Notes: generated from the letters alone by a model not told the origin. A stretch of 46,415 nucleotides of DNA from Oscillospiraceae bacterium (GCA_015063725.1 SVTP01000018.1:1-46415); one strand, 5' to 3'; positions 26,501-33,924 are shown, counted from the first letter of the stretch. Made by a program: numbers and translations.

Positions 26501-29500
26501 CGCTGCAGACCCCGACAAGTACACGGCAACGTTGGAATACTGGTATAACAACTCCGCAAACGCAGAGATGGGAGCCGAGGAAACCTTTGCCTACGGTATC
26601 CGATACGGCTTGAACTTCTATATTGCGATCGACGAAAAATACTACATCGACGGCGATACCGTCGTTAAGATCAACGGCTATACCACGGGGTACTATTCAG
26701 GCACGCCGGGCTATCTGCGCAGATACGAGGATGATTTGTACGTTCCCGTTCCCATCACGGTTGAGGGCGGTAAGGCGTACACGTCGAATACGTTTGAGAC
26801 CGAGATCAATGAGATGGAGCCCTACAACTACGTCTACCTCAAGGCAGACGTTCCCGCAGGTAAGCGCTTTGCAAGGTGGGAGGTCGTCATCGGCGGCGTG
26901 TCCATCAGCTACGCAAACTATGCAGAACGCGCATATTTCTATCTCGATACGAGCACCACGGAGCCTGTCGTGATCCGCGCGGTCTACGACATGCCCACCG
27001 TTACCGTGACCGATGGTAAGATATACGTGGGCGGCGAGGAGATTGAAAACGGCGCACAGATCCCCATTGGCACCGAGGTCACCGTGGTGGCAAACGATCC
27101 GCCCGAGGGAAAATATTTCCGCTACTGGTCGGAGAGCGGCGTGACCTTGGAAGATTCCTATGTCGAAACCGTGACCTTTACCGTGGGCGTGTCCAACGTT
27201 ACCTTGAGTGTGACCTGGTACGATTGCGCCACCGTCACTGTAACGGACGGTAAGATCTACGTGGACGGCGTTGAGGTCGCAAGCGGCTCCAAGATCACCC
27301 CCAACACCGAGGTCACCGTCGTTGCCAACGCTCCCGCTGAGGGAAAATACTTCCGCTACTGGTCAAGTAGCGGCGTGTCCTTGGACGATTCCTACGCCGA
27401 AACCGTTACCTTTACGATGAGCACGTCCAACGTTACCTTGAGTGCTACATACTACGATTGCTCCACCGTCACCGTAACGGGCGGTAAGCTCTTTGTGAGC
27501 GGCGTTGAGGTCGCAAGCGGCTCCAAGATCGCCCCGGGCACCGAGGTCAAGATCGTTGCCAACGCACCCGATGAGGGCAGGTACTTCGACGGCTGGTCGG
27601 GCAGCACCTCGCTCCTTGCCGACAGCAAGGCAACCGAGACCACCTTTACCATGGGAATGGTCAACGTTTCCTTTACGGCAAATTACAAGGACTATCCCAC
27701 CGTCACCGTAACGGGCGGTAAGCTCTTTGTGGGCGGCGTTGAGGTGGCAAGCGGCTCTAAGATCGCTACGGGCACCGAGGTCAAGATCGTTGCCGACGCA
27801 CCCGAGGAGGGCAGGTATTTCAACGGCTGGTCGGGCAGCACTTCGCTCCTTGCCGACAGCAAGGCAACCGAGACCACCTTTACCATGGGAACGGTCAACG
27901 TTTCCTTTACGGCAAATTACAAGTCGTATTCCGCCGTTCCATACGATTCCTTCTATTTTGACTTCCTTATCCCCTATACGGGCGGCAAGCCGGTTGACGG
28001 CGATCAGGAGGATACCTATAACAAGTCGGTTTCCACCGTCATCGGGTACTACGACGGTGAAACCAAGCTGACCTCTGCCGACACCTTTGTGCAGGGCAAG
28101 AGCTACACGGTCGAGCTTCGCATCGTTCCCCAAATGGGTTACTATTTCGATACGGCAAAGACCTACAGGATATATCAAAATGATGATAACACGAAAGGCG
28201 AGATCGTTAGCTTGACCGCAAACGAGATCCTTTGCCGCTTTACTTTCGTAGCGCTCACGCCCATCACCGAGATCAACGTCAGATTCACGCTCCCCGTCAG
28301 CGGTCAGCAGGCAAGCTTTGTTGCAACGCTTCCCGATGATGCCCTCTATACAGTGAGCGAGTTTGAGTGGTACGACGGAGACACATGGTACACCTTCGAG
28401 GACACCCTGATTTTTGAAAACGGAAAAACGTACAGCGCATGGATGAAACTGATCCCCAAGGAGGGGTACACGTTTTCTCCCTGCGTAGAGATCAATGTGA
28501 TCCTCCCCGCAGGCTTCGTGGAGGATTCGGATTGGCTTGAGGCCTACGGAGACAGTGGCTACGTTGGAGCCGATTACGTTTGCGCCCCCAACCCGAGTAA
28601 GGCGACCGTCAGCGTGACCGACGGCGGCGCGTACGCATACGAAGCTGACGATCCCTCCGCAGAGGAGCCCATCGGCACACGCCTTTACCTCTTTGCAAAC
28701 GACCCTGCCGATGGCAAGGTATTCCTCAAGTGGGAGATCGTCAGCGGCAACGCGGTCATCGGCGAGCCCTATGCGGCAGAAACAAGCTTACTTTTGACCG
28801 AGAATGTGGTACTCAAGGCAACCTACACCGACGATATCGAGCGCGCGATCACCGTCACGGGCGGTACCGCCGACAAGACAGTCGCCAAGGCGGGAGAAAC
28901 GGTTACACTCACAGTAGGGACTGCTCCCGAGGGCAAGTACTTCTACATGTGGATCGTCAAGAGCGGCGGCGCAACGCTTGCCGATGCAGGGGAAACCACA
29001 ACCACCTTTACCATGACGGGCGAAGCGGTGGAAATCGAGGCGGTATTCCTGGATCCCATCACCGAGATCGTGCTCAAAACAGACGCCAACAAGCCCACCG
29101 CAGGCGCGACTGCCGCACCCTTTACGGTCTACAGCGTTAACGGCAGCACCGAGCTGGCTTACCTGATCGACGTTGAAGGATATTGGTACATAATGCCCAC
29201 CGCAGAGATGGATTGGGATAATGAAAGGTACGTGGGCTACAGTCCCATTTTTGAAGCGGCTTACTACGTGATTTGGTTTGAGCTCTGGAGCGATTCGGAG
29301 ACCGTACTGTTTGACGAAAACTGCAAGCTGACGCTAAAGTTCAACGACGGCGAGGTCGAGGCGGTGATCAAGAATAGCGGTTCGGGTTGGATCGATTATA
29401 CCGCCACCTTTGATCTCGCCCACACCCACACCGCAAAGACCGAATGGAAGTTCGATGCGGATAACCATTGGCACGAATGTACAGGTTGCGAAGGTCAGCA

Positions 29501-29807
29501 GCTTGATAAGGCGGCTCACACCGACACGGATACCAATGGCAAGTGCGATACCTGCAACTATACAATGCCCGCACACGATCCCGATACCGAGCCAGGAACT
29601 GAGCCCGGAACCGAGCCCGGCACGGATGGAACTGACGGAACGACCGATGATCCCGATGGCAACGAAGACGGACTCGAAGCAGGTGCTATCGTTGGCATCG
29701 TTGTAGGCTCCGTAGCAGTCGCGGGCGTTGGCGGCTTCGCACTCTTCTGGTTTGTTATCAAGAAGAAAACGTGGGCAGACTTCCTCGCGATCTTCAAAAA
29801 GAAATAA
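23589..29807 (+). CDS. Giant surface protein IV (2072 aa): many InlB-like repeats, Cys motif, membrane anchor
   Basis: The start at 23589 follows AAAGGAGG; a signal peptide ends near VSTSA-EEG (residue ~31). The body is mostly divergent InlB B-type repeats of ~75-80 residues (pattern: ...G.VT....APEGK.F..W.......A.TTFTM...V...A.Y), interleaved with ~120-residue modules beginning like ITEIKFTVTPPAVGDLAE. Residues 1137-1448 are four tandem 78-residue repeats. A module near 1840-1940 (PFTVYSVNGSTELAYLID) matches the type A module of protein I. The C-terminus has DTNGKCDTCNYTM, an acidic Glu-Pro-Gly-Thr linker, and the anchor GAIVGIVVGSVAVAGVGGFA with tail WADFLAIFKKK, almost identical to that of protein I. 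A rod-like surface adhesin is likely; ligand unknown. Confidence 0.87.
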   Translation: MKKTTRFLKFAFIILLCITFGIGLMAVSTSAEEGTPVSITVTDGTADPTTAMTGDTVTVTADTVEGKTFKEWQVVSGGVTLADKTSATTTFTVGGESVELIAVYDYVDYTVSIKDGKGYVNHTADQITDAHVGDTVQISADDPNEGYYFVGWSVLSGEATLADSSADNTTFTMTAGDVELEAVYAEITYLTEIKFTVTPPAVGDLAESVTLIPAEPEKYGYTLKEIYSYDSGYPILAPTDAFKSGTQYAVRFEVVCAKGYALASDAVTTVNGDTTGCYSGVEDREWNFEFPTALTVTGGKAYTSNTYETEIGEVFAGDYIYLKADEAPEGKMFLYWRITIGENTSYDYYNTTYIYVYSSYKVITCEAIYVTPIESVEGTIPAIKVGDTPITTVTDESDLYDIYIEGWYYYDSENTKFEMLPTDTYQANVQYECEFRVEPIDGYGIAGAITINGRSMNVSGWSAGTAIRYGYLYYYDTAYVTVTVTGGKIWVDGVETTDSQFLPGTVLTLVADAPEEGMAFRRWNTPYVYATVLGVTDYRVSTLTFTVGVPSSFDHEIVFESVYITPQVLYYPYTDVPHPTVGGNPSYSAGLDAYDNYYGEVLGWYEGETLLDPTHVFEAGKSYTVRVKLTPAAGYYFAEAIACTFRNYFSDNQVDGTLVEYEESGAYIVVEFTALAKSYQASASVTVTAPVAGKAPDETVTKGADTYCDVTFDGWMVYDTETSSWRDMTDGELFEVGKQYRAFVEFTSNETHYVRWTQTAVLINGVEAEGWSNGTNASGYTTTTKYIEFTVAAGESYGITVENGTASVDATPVTTVGGGITVTITADAPAEGKAFKEWIVVSGENVFLVDATAATTTFVMPAGDVSIQAVYRNTPHDITVTDGTADLTFAGSEEIVTITANEAPDGKYFVGWECVSGGVTFADATAKTTTFVMTGEEVTVKVIWADKTYLEEVIFTIAKPTYGELPATSITAADPDKYTATLEYWYNNSANAEMGAEETFAYGIRYGLNFYIAIDEKYYIDGDTVVKINGYTTGYYSGTPGYLRRYEDDLYVPVPITVEGGKAYTSNTFETEINEMEPYNYVYLKADVPAGKRFARWEVVIGGVSISYANYAERAYFYLDTSTTEPVVIRAVYDMPTVTVTDGKIYVGGEEIENGAQIPIGTEVTVVANDPPEGKYFRYWSESGVTLEDSYVETVTFTVGVSNVTLSVTWYDCATVTVTDGKIYVDGVEVASGSKITPNTEVTVVANAPAEGKYFRYWSSSGVSLDDSYAETVTFTMSTSNVTLSATYYDCSTVTVTGGKLFVSGVEVASGSKIAPGTEVKIVANAPDEGRYFDGWSGSTSLLADSKATETTFTMGMVNVSFTANYKDYPTVTVTGGKLFVGGVEVASGSKIATGTEVKIVADAPEEGRYFNGWSGSTSLLADSKATETTFTMGTVNVSFTANYKSYSAVPYDSFYFDFLIPYTGGKPVDGDQEDTYNKSVSTVIGYYDGETKLTSADTFVQGKSYTVELRIVPQMGYYFDTAKTYRIYQNDDNTKGEIVSLTANEILCRFTFVALTPITEINVRFTLPVSGQQASFVATLPDDALYTVSEFEWYDGDTWYTFEDTLIFENGKTYSAWMKLIPKEGYTFSPCVEINVILPAGFVEDSDWLEAYGDSGYVGADYVCAPNPSKATVSVTDGGAYAYEADDPSAEEPIGTRLYLFANDPADGKVFLKWEIVSGNAVIGEPYAAETSLLLTENVVLKATYTDDIERAITVTGGTADKTVAKAGETVTLTVGTAPEGKYFYMWIVKSGGATLADAGETTTTFTMTGEAVEIEAVFLDPITEIVLKTDANKPTAGATAAPFTVYSVNGSTELAYLIDVEGYWYIMPTAEMDWDNERYVGYSPIFEAAYYVIWFELWSDSETVLFDENCKLTLKFNDGEVEAVIKNSGSGWIDYTATFDLAHTHTAKTEWKFDADNHWHECTGCEGQQLDKAAHTDTDTNGKCDTCNYTMPAHDPDTEPGTEPGTEPGTDGTDGTTDDPDGNEDGLEAGAIVGIVVGSVAVAGVGGFALFWFVIKKKTWADFLAIFKKK
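26997..27932 (+). repeat. Four tandem 234-bp coding repeats (78-aa InlB-like units)
   Basis: Units start at 26997, 27231, 27465 and 27699, each exactly 234 bp and each beginning TVTVT(D/G)GK. Units 1-2 resemble each other (KYFRYW, SNVTLS), and units 3-4 are nearly identical at both protein and DNA level (SGSTSLLADSKATETTF), indicating a recent duplication. Confidence 0.9.
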
Positions 29808-29819
29808 GCACTAACCTAT

Positions 29820-29848
29820 ATAGGCGGTAAGCACCGCTTGCCGCCTAT
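29820..29848 (+). other. Hairpin after the last surface-protein gene
   Basis: A 13-bp stem ATAGGCGGTAAGC/GCTTGCCGCCTAT (one wobble) and a 3-nt loop. Nearly the same sequence as the hairpin after surface protein I. Confidence 0.65.
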
Positions 29849-29885
29849 CCACAAAGAGCTGAAAGAACAATTTGAATAAACACAT

Positions 29886-29915
29886 AAGCGGTGAGCAGAA
29901 ATGCTTGCCGCTTTT
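29886..29915 (+). terminator. Probable terminator of the surface-protein operon
   Basis: A 12-bp stem AAGCGGTGAGCA/TGCTTGCCGCTT with a GAAA loop, then a short TTTTA tail. Confidence 0.55.
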
Positions 29916-29952
29916 ACTATCCCTACATATAAAAACTGATACGTAAGCAAAG

Positions 29953-29985
29953 AAAAAAGCCTTGGAACATAATGCTCCAAGGCTC
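29953..29985 (-). terminator. Terminator of tRNA-Ser
   Basis: On the minus strand AGCCTTGGA...TCCAAGGCT followed by TTTTTT, directly after the CCA end. Confidence 0.88.
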
Positions 29986-30074
29986 TGGCGGAGGCAGAGG
30001 GATTCGAACCCCCGTGGGGTTGCCCCCAAACGGTTTTCAAGACCGCCTCGTTATGACCGCTTCGATATGCCTCC
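29986..30074 (-). tRNA. tRNA-Ser (anticodon TGA), CCA encoded
   Basis: The minus-strand sequence starts GGAGGCATATCGAAGCGG and ends TGCCTCC-G-CCA, giving a 7-bp acceptor stem. The anticodon loop CTTGAAA gives anticodon TGA (serine, UCA codons). It has a long class II variable arm (GGGGGCAACCCC) and a T-arm with GGTTCGAATCC. It is transcribed from a promoter about 230 bp upstream through a hairpin-rich leader; a partial copy of its 5' end lies in that leader. Confidence 0.95.
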
Positions 30075-30261
30075 GTAAGAGAGGTGCAACGTCGTTGCAC
30101 CTCTCTTACGGAGCAAAACGAGAAGTGGCTCGATGAGCGTTTGCTCATCGAATCCGCTGCGCATACCCCACTCGAAGATCGATAAGCTTGCTTATCAGGC
30201 GCAGAGTGTGGGTATATTCGCCATGGACGAAATATGCCTCCGTAAATTCGATGCAACGTCG
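30065..30261 (-). repeat. Imperfect direct repeat copying the 5' end of tRNA-Ser, around a hairpin-rich spacer
   Basis: 30065-30094 and 30232-30261 match at 24 of 30 positions (ATATGCCTCCGTAA, six different bases, TGCAACGTCG). The first copy includes the first ten bases of the tRNA. It also forms half of a perfect 21-bp palindrome (30071-30091 with 30093-30113). The DNA between holds further hairpins (TCGATGAGC-GTTT-GCTCATCGA near 30131; GATAAG-CTTG-CTTATC near 30181). Confidence 0.75.
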
Positions 30262-30306
30262 GTGATTTTCGCCACAAGCGAAATAACCCTCCGTATTTAC
30301 CCAATT

Positions 30307-30335
30307 ATTCTATCACACATACAGAAAATTGTCAA
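30307..30335 (-). promoter_or_regulatory. Promoter of tRNA-Ser
   Basis: Minus strand TTGACA (30335-30330), a 17-bp spacer, TAGAAT (30312-30307) in the context TGTGATAGAAT. Confidence 0.85.
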
Positions 30336-30377
30336 GAGTTTTTTGGAAAAGAAAACGCACTCTTTCTTTTTTTATAA

Positions 30378-30406
30378 TTGACAACCGCGCGCAAATGTGA
30401 TATAAT
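30378..30406 (+). promoter_or_regulatory. Consensus promoter of the flavin reductase-like gene
   Basis: TTGACA at 30378-30383, a 17-bp spacer, TATAAT at 30401-30406, with TGTGA before the -10. Both hexamers match the sigma-70/sigma-A consensus exactly. Confidence 0.92.
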
Positions 30407-30441
30407 ATACTGAATAACTATTTAAAGAGAGGAGTGACGTG

Positions 30442-31029
30442 ATGGCAAAGGTCAAATGGCGTGGCGGAGCAATGCTCGCACCTGTCCCGCCCACAATGGT
30501 GACCTGCTCGCACGATGGCAAGGATAACGTCTTTACCGTCGCGTGGACGGGCATTACCAACACCATCCCGCCCAAAACCTATATCTCTGTCCGTCCGTCG
30601 CGTCATTCTTACAAGCTCATCAAGGAGAGCGGCGAGTTCGCCATCAATCTGACCACTGCGTCCTTGGTTCGCGCCGCCGACTTTTGCGGTGTACACACGG
30701 GGGCAAAAATCGACAAGTTCGAGCGATGTCAGCTTTCAAAAGAGAGCGCCAGCGAGATCGGGTGTCCCATTCTTGCGGACTCACCCCTCGTTTTGGAGTG
30801 TCGCGTGACCGACGTCATTCCGCTTGGCTCACACGATATGTTCCTCGCCGCCATCGTTGCCGTTGACGTTGACGAGGCTCTCATCAATGCCGATGGCAAG
30901 CTCCGCTTGGATAAAGCAGGGCTGGTCGCCTACGCACACGGCACCTACTTTGAGCTTGGCAAACAGATTGGCACCTTTGGTTTTTCTGTTGCCAAAAAGA
31001 AAAAGAAACAGCAAGGCAAAAAGAAATAA
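30442..31029 (+). CDS. Flavin reductase-like (FMN-binding split-barrel) protein
   Basis: 195 aa, soluble. It has the fold signature of the flavin reductase-like/FMN-binding split-barrel family: an N-terminal APVPPTMVTC strand, FTVAWTGITNTIPPKTYISVRPSRHSY, then GEFAINLTT and the ADFCGVHTGAKIDKF segment. These residues surround FMN in the family. Such proteins reduce or bind flavin, often as electron donors to unknown partners. An unusual Lys-rich tail (KKKKKQQGKKK) may contact nucleic acid or membrane. The ATG at 30442 is 7 bases after GAGGAG; the GTG just before it is less likely. It has a perfect consensus promoter, so expression is probably constitutive. cysS follows after 48 bp without a clear terminator, so the two may be co-transcribed. 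Confidence 0.85.
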   Translation: MAKVKWRGGAMLAPVPPTMVTCSHDGKDNVFTVAWTGITNTIPPKTYISVRPSRHSYKLIKESGEFAINLTTASLVRAADFCGVHTGAKIDKFERCQLSKESASEIGCPILADSPLVLECRVTDVIPLGSHDMFLAAIVAVDVDEALINADGKLRLDKAGLVAYAHGTYFELGKQIGTFGFSVAKKKKKQQGKKK

Positions 31030-31077
31030 TTTTTATTTGACACACCACGCGGAGCTTTCCGCAAAAGGAGATAGATT

Positions 31078-32511
31078 ATGCAACTTTACAATTCACTCTC
31101 AAGAACAAAAGAGGAGTTTATCCCGAACGAGCCCGGCAAGGTCAGCATGTATACCTGCGGACCTACGGTCTACCACTTTGCGCACATCGGTAACTTGCGC
31201 ACCTACATTATGGAAGATATCCTTGACCGCTACTTCCGCTACAACGGCTATGACGTTACGCGTGTTATGAACATCACCGACGTCGGTCACCTGACAAGTG
31301 ATGCCGACACGGGCGAGGACAAGATGCTCAAGGGTGCAAAGCGCGAAAAGAAGACGGTTATGGAGATCGCGCAATTCTACACCGAAAAATTCTTTGAGGA
31401 CTGCAAGGCGCTCAACATCCGCCACCCCGAGGTGGTGGAGCCTGCAACCTCTTGCATCGACGAATTTATCAAGGTCATCAAATCACTCATCGAAAAAGGC
31501 TACGCGTATGAAGCGGGCGGAAACATCTATTTCGATACCTCCAAGCTCGATCAATACTACAAGTTCCACAACTTTGAGGAAGAAGACCTTGCAGTCGGCG
31601 TGCGCGACGGCGTTGAAGCCGACGGCAACAAGAAGAATAAGGCAGACTTCGTTCTGTGGTTTACCAAATCCAAGTTTGACGACCAGGAGCTCAAGTGGAA
31701 CAGCCCTTGGGGTATCGGTTACCCCGGTTGGCACATTGAGTGCTCCTGCATCAGCATGAAGCACCTGGGCGAGCGTCTTGACGTTCACTGCGGTGGCATT
31801 GACAACGCATTCCCGCACCATACCAACGAGATCGCACAGTCCGAGGCGTTCCTCGGTCACAAGTGGTGCAACTACTGGTTCCACGTACTGCACCTGAACA
31901 CCAACTCGGGCAAGATGAGCAAGTCCAAGGGCGAGTTTTTGACCGTCTCCTTGCTTGTAGAAAAGGGATTTGATCCCATGGTCTACCGTTTCTTCTGCTT
32001 GCAGTCTCACTACCGCAAGTCCCTCGTGTTCTCTTGGGAGAACATGGAGAACGCCAAGGTCGCCTACAACAAGCTCATCGCGCGCATCGCGGCTCTCAAA
32101 GAGGACGGCGAGGTCGACGCGGCAGCTCTTGCCGAGCTCAAGGCAGGATTTGTCAAAGCGCTTGACAATGACCTGAACACATCCCTGGCAGTCACCGCCG
32201 TTTATGACGTCCTCAAGGCAAAAACCAACGATGCAACAAAGAGAGCGGCGCTTGCCGATTTCGATACCGTTCTCTGCCTCAATCTTCTCGAAAACGCTGC
32301 AAAGCTGAACGAGAAGAAGGAAGATGCGACCGAAGCCCCCGTATCGAACGATCCCTTTGCACAAGAGGTCGAGCGCCTGATCGTGGAGAGAAAAGAAGCC
32401 AAGGCAGCTAAGAACTATGCCGAGGCAGACCGCATCCGCGCATACCTTTTGGAAAAGGGCGTTGTCCTCATTGACACCAAAGAGGGAACGACTTGGAAAA
32501 AAGAGGGCTGA
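31078..32511 (+). CDS. cysS: Cysteine--tRNA ligase
   Basis: 477 aa, the usual family length. It charges tRNA-Cys with cysteine. The class I synthetase HIGH motif is HIGN (36-39) within YTCGPTVYHFAHIGNLR, whose C27 is a zinc ligand. Further zinc-site residues are the Cys in DVHCGGIDNAFPHHTNE and the following His residues. The KMSKS loop is KMSKS at 279-283. The C-terminal DALR-type helical region contains NDLNTSLAVTAVYDVL and the tRNA-binding tail. HHTNE in place of the commoner HHENE is a mild variant. AAAAGGAG precedes the ATG. No T-box leader is visible in the 48 bp upstream. The stop overlaps the next gene, so gtrA is co-transcribed. Confidence 0.97.
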   Translation: MQLYNSLSRTKEEFIPNEPGKVSMYTCGPTVYHFAHIGNLRTYIMEDILDRYFRYNGYDVTRVMNITDVGHLTSDADTGEDKMLKGAKREKKTVMEIAQFYTEKFFEDCKALNIRHPEVVEPATSCIDEFIKVIKSLIEKGYAYEAGGNIYFDTSKLDQYYKFHNFEEEDLAVGVRDGVEADGNKKNKADFVLWFTKSKFDDQELKWNSPWGIGYPGWHIECSCISMKHLGERLDVHCGGIDNAFPHHTNEIAQSEAFLGHKWCNYWFHVLHLNTNSGKMSKSKGEFLTVSLLVEKGFDPMVYRFFCLQSHYRKSLVFSWENMENAKVAYNKLIARIAALKEDGEVDAAALAELKAGFVKALDNDLNTSLAVTAVYDVLKAKTNDATKRAALADFDTVLCLNLLENAAKLNEKKEDATEAPVSNDPFAQEVERLIVERKEAKAAKNYAEADRIRAYLLEKGVVLIDTKEGTTWKKEG

Positions 32512-32513
32512 TG

Positions 32514-33035
32514 ATGATCGCAAAAATCAAAACCTTGTTGCAAAAGCACCGCGAGGTGCTGATGTACCTTGTTTTTGGCGTACTGACGACTGTTGTTGGT
32601 TGGGGCGTGTATTATGCCGTTCTGCTTGGCGGACGTGCGATCTTTGACATCCCCGCAGGGGAGACAACGTCGGCGCGTTACTTCGCACTCTACACCGCGG
32701 CGCAGATCATTCAATGGGTGTGTGCAGTGCTCTTTGCCTTTTTTACCAACCGCGCATGGGTATTTACCGAGGCAGATAAGTCCACCTCTCTTTGGAAGCA
32801 GCTGTTGCCCTTTGCGGGCGGACGTGTCATCACGCTTGGTCTTGACTACGTCATCACCTTTGGCCTGACGTTGGGGCTTGGTGCGCTCATCCCCGCGTGG
32901 ACAAGTGCCGCTTTGCTTGGCAAGACCGTCAACCTTTGCGAGCTTGCATCCAAGGTTGTGGCAGCCGTCGTCGTTATCGTTTGCAACTACGTTATCAGCA
33001 AACTGTTCGTTTTCAAAAACAAGAAAGAACAATAA
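32514..33035 (+). CDS. GtrA-family membrane protein
   Basis: 173 aa with four membrane helices: LMYLVFGVLTTVVGWGVYYAV, FALYTAAQIIQWVCAVLFAFF, a third around GGRVITLGLDYVITFGLTLG, and a last around VVAAVVVIVCNYVISKLFVF. The pattern FAFFTNRAWVF and the closing NYVISKLFVFK are the GtrA/DPMS-like family signature. GtrA proteins are thought to help move polyprenyl-linked sugars across the membrane for wall or polysaccharide decoration. ATGATG at 32511-32516 offers two starts; the second lies at better distance from AAGAGGG, while the first overlaps the cysS stop (TGATG). No glycosyltransferase gene lies beside it, so its sugar pathway is elsewhere. Confidence 0.88.
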   Translation: MIAKIKTLLQKHREVLMYLVFGVLTTVVGWGVYYAVLLGGRAIFDIPAGETTSARYFALYTAAQIIQWVCAVLFAFFTNRAWVFTEADKSTSLWKQLLPFAGGRVITLGLDYVITFGLTLGLGALIPAWTSAALLGKTVNLCELASKVVAAVVVIVCNYVISKLFVFKNKKEQ

Positions 33036-33037
33036 AA

Positions 33038-33076
33038 AAACGCCGCACTTCCATGGAAGTGCGGCGTTTCTTTTTT
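33038..33076. terminator. Bidirectional terminator between gtrA and traX-like genes
   Basis: A perfect 15-bp arm palindrome AAACGCCGCACTTCC (33038-33052) with 33055-33069; T-run to the right, A-run to the left. Confidence 0.9.
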
Positions 33077-33803
33077 ATTTCAGCAGCTCAATCAAAATCG
33101 CAAGTCCGTAAAGGATAACGAGGTGCGCGGGGTAGAAGATGTAAAAGAGGTATTTCATTTTTGCTTTGCCGCGCTCGCCGTTGTAGAGAGCGAGGAGCGG
33201 AAGGGAGAGCAGTGACCACCACTGAACGGGGTAGGGCACAACAACGGTGTAATAGATCGCTCTTATCAACAGATAGAGGGAAGCCGCGCCAACCTTCCAC
33301 GGGCGGCTGGGCATCAGGTAAACGAGAACAGGCAACAGAATTCCCCAAATGCCGTAGTCGATATCAAAATCGGTTTCCGTCAGCACGCGCGGCAGAACGA
33401 ACACAAACGCCGCAACACAAAGGAGCGCACCAATGGCGGCGAGACGTCCCCACACCTTTTTGGATTTTACAATACCGTCAATGGAATAAATCACAATGAT
33501 GGAAAGCGAAAAGGTGATGAGAATGCCTTGATAAAGGCTCTGCATTGCCACAAAATAGACGATTTGAAAAACGGTTCCCATGCCCGCGATGATGCCAAGA
33601 TATTTGGCGCGGTTTTTGGTATAACGGCAACCCTCGGCAATCATGTAGGCAAAAATCGGAAAGGCAATTCTGCCAAGAACGCGGAAGATGATCATATCGG
33701 AGAAGAACAACAGCCCTACGTGGTCGAGCACCATGCTCACCATGGCAATGATCTTGAGTTGATTGTTTGTCAACCCAAATTTACGTTTTTTTGTCTGATC
33801 CAT
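33075..33803 (-). CDS. TraX-family membrane acyltransferase-like protein
   Basis: 242 aa with about eight hydrophobic helices. The opening LTNNQLKIIAMVSMVLDHVGLLFF and the following GRIAFPIFAYMIAEGCRYTKNR are the hallmark of the TraX family. TraX acetylates F-pilin in E. coli, but chromosomal Firmicutes homologues are common, are not tied to conjugation, and are of unknown substrate; no conjugation genes occur here. The ATG at 33803 follows GAGGGAA, with an own promoter just upstream. It converges with gtrA on a shared terminator. Family call is firm, activity is inference. Confidence 0.88.
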   Translation of the reverse strand: MDQTKKRKFGLTNNQLKIIAMVSMVLDHVGLLFFSDMIIFRVLGRIAFPIFAYMIAEGCRYTKNRAKYLGIIAGMGTVFQIVYFVAMQSLYQGILITFSLSIIVIYSIDGIVKSKKVWGRLAAIGALLCVAAFVFVLPRVLTETDFDIDYGIWGILLPVLVYLMPSRPWKVGAASLYLLIRAIYYTVVVPYPVQWWSLLSLPLLALYNGERGKAKMKYLFYIFYPAHLVILYGLAILIELLK

Positions 33804-33838
33804 AACAGTTCCCTCGGTTGGATTTTGTAGATGCATTC

Positions 33839-33867
33839 ATTATATCACAAAACCAAGAGGATTGCAA
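33839..33867 (-). promoter_or_regulatory. Promoter of the TraX-family gene
   Basis: Minus strand TTGCAA (33867-33862), a 17-bp spacer, TATAAT (33844-33839) in TGTGATATAAT. Confidence 0.85.
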
Positions 33868-33885
33868 TACCCTCGGGTGGAAAAC

Positions 33886-33914
33886 AAAAAGGACATCTGT
33901 GCAGATGCCCTTTT
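33886..33914 (-). terminator. Terminator of the DUF4886 lipoprotein gene
   Basis: Minus strand AAAGGGCATCTG/CAGATGTCCTTTTT hairpin with T-run, just after the stop. Transcription would stop before the TraX promoter. Confidence 0.75.
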
Positions 33915-33924
33915 ATTTGTAACG

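Noticed and set aside
11552-29807. Sortase (LPXTG) anchoring of the giant proteins
   Set aside because: No LPXTG-like motif precedes the C-terminal helices, and no sortase gene is in the window.
31030-31077. T-box riboswitch upstream of cysS
   Set aside because: Only 48 bp separate the genes and there is no T-box sequence or antiterminator; only a small GCGGA-GCTT-TCCGC hairpin is seen.
33075-33803. TraX as evidence for a conjugative element
   Set aside because: No relaxase, type IV secretion or integrase genes nearby; chromosomal TraX homologues are common in Firmicutes.
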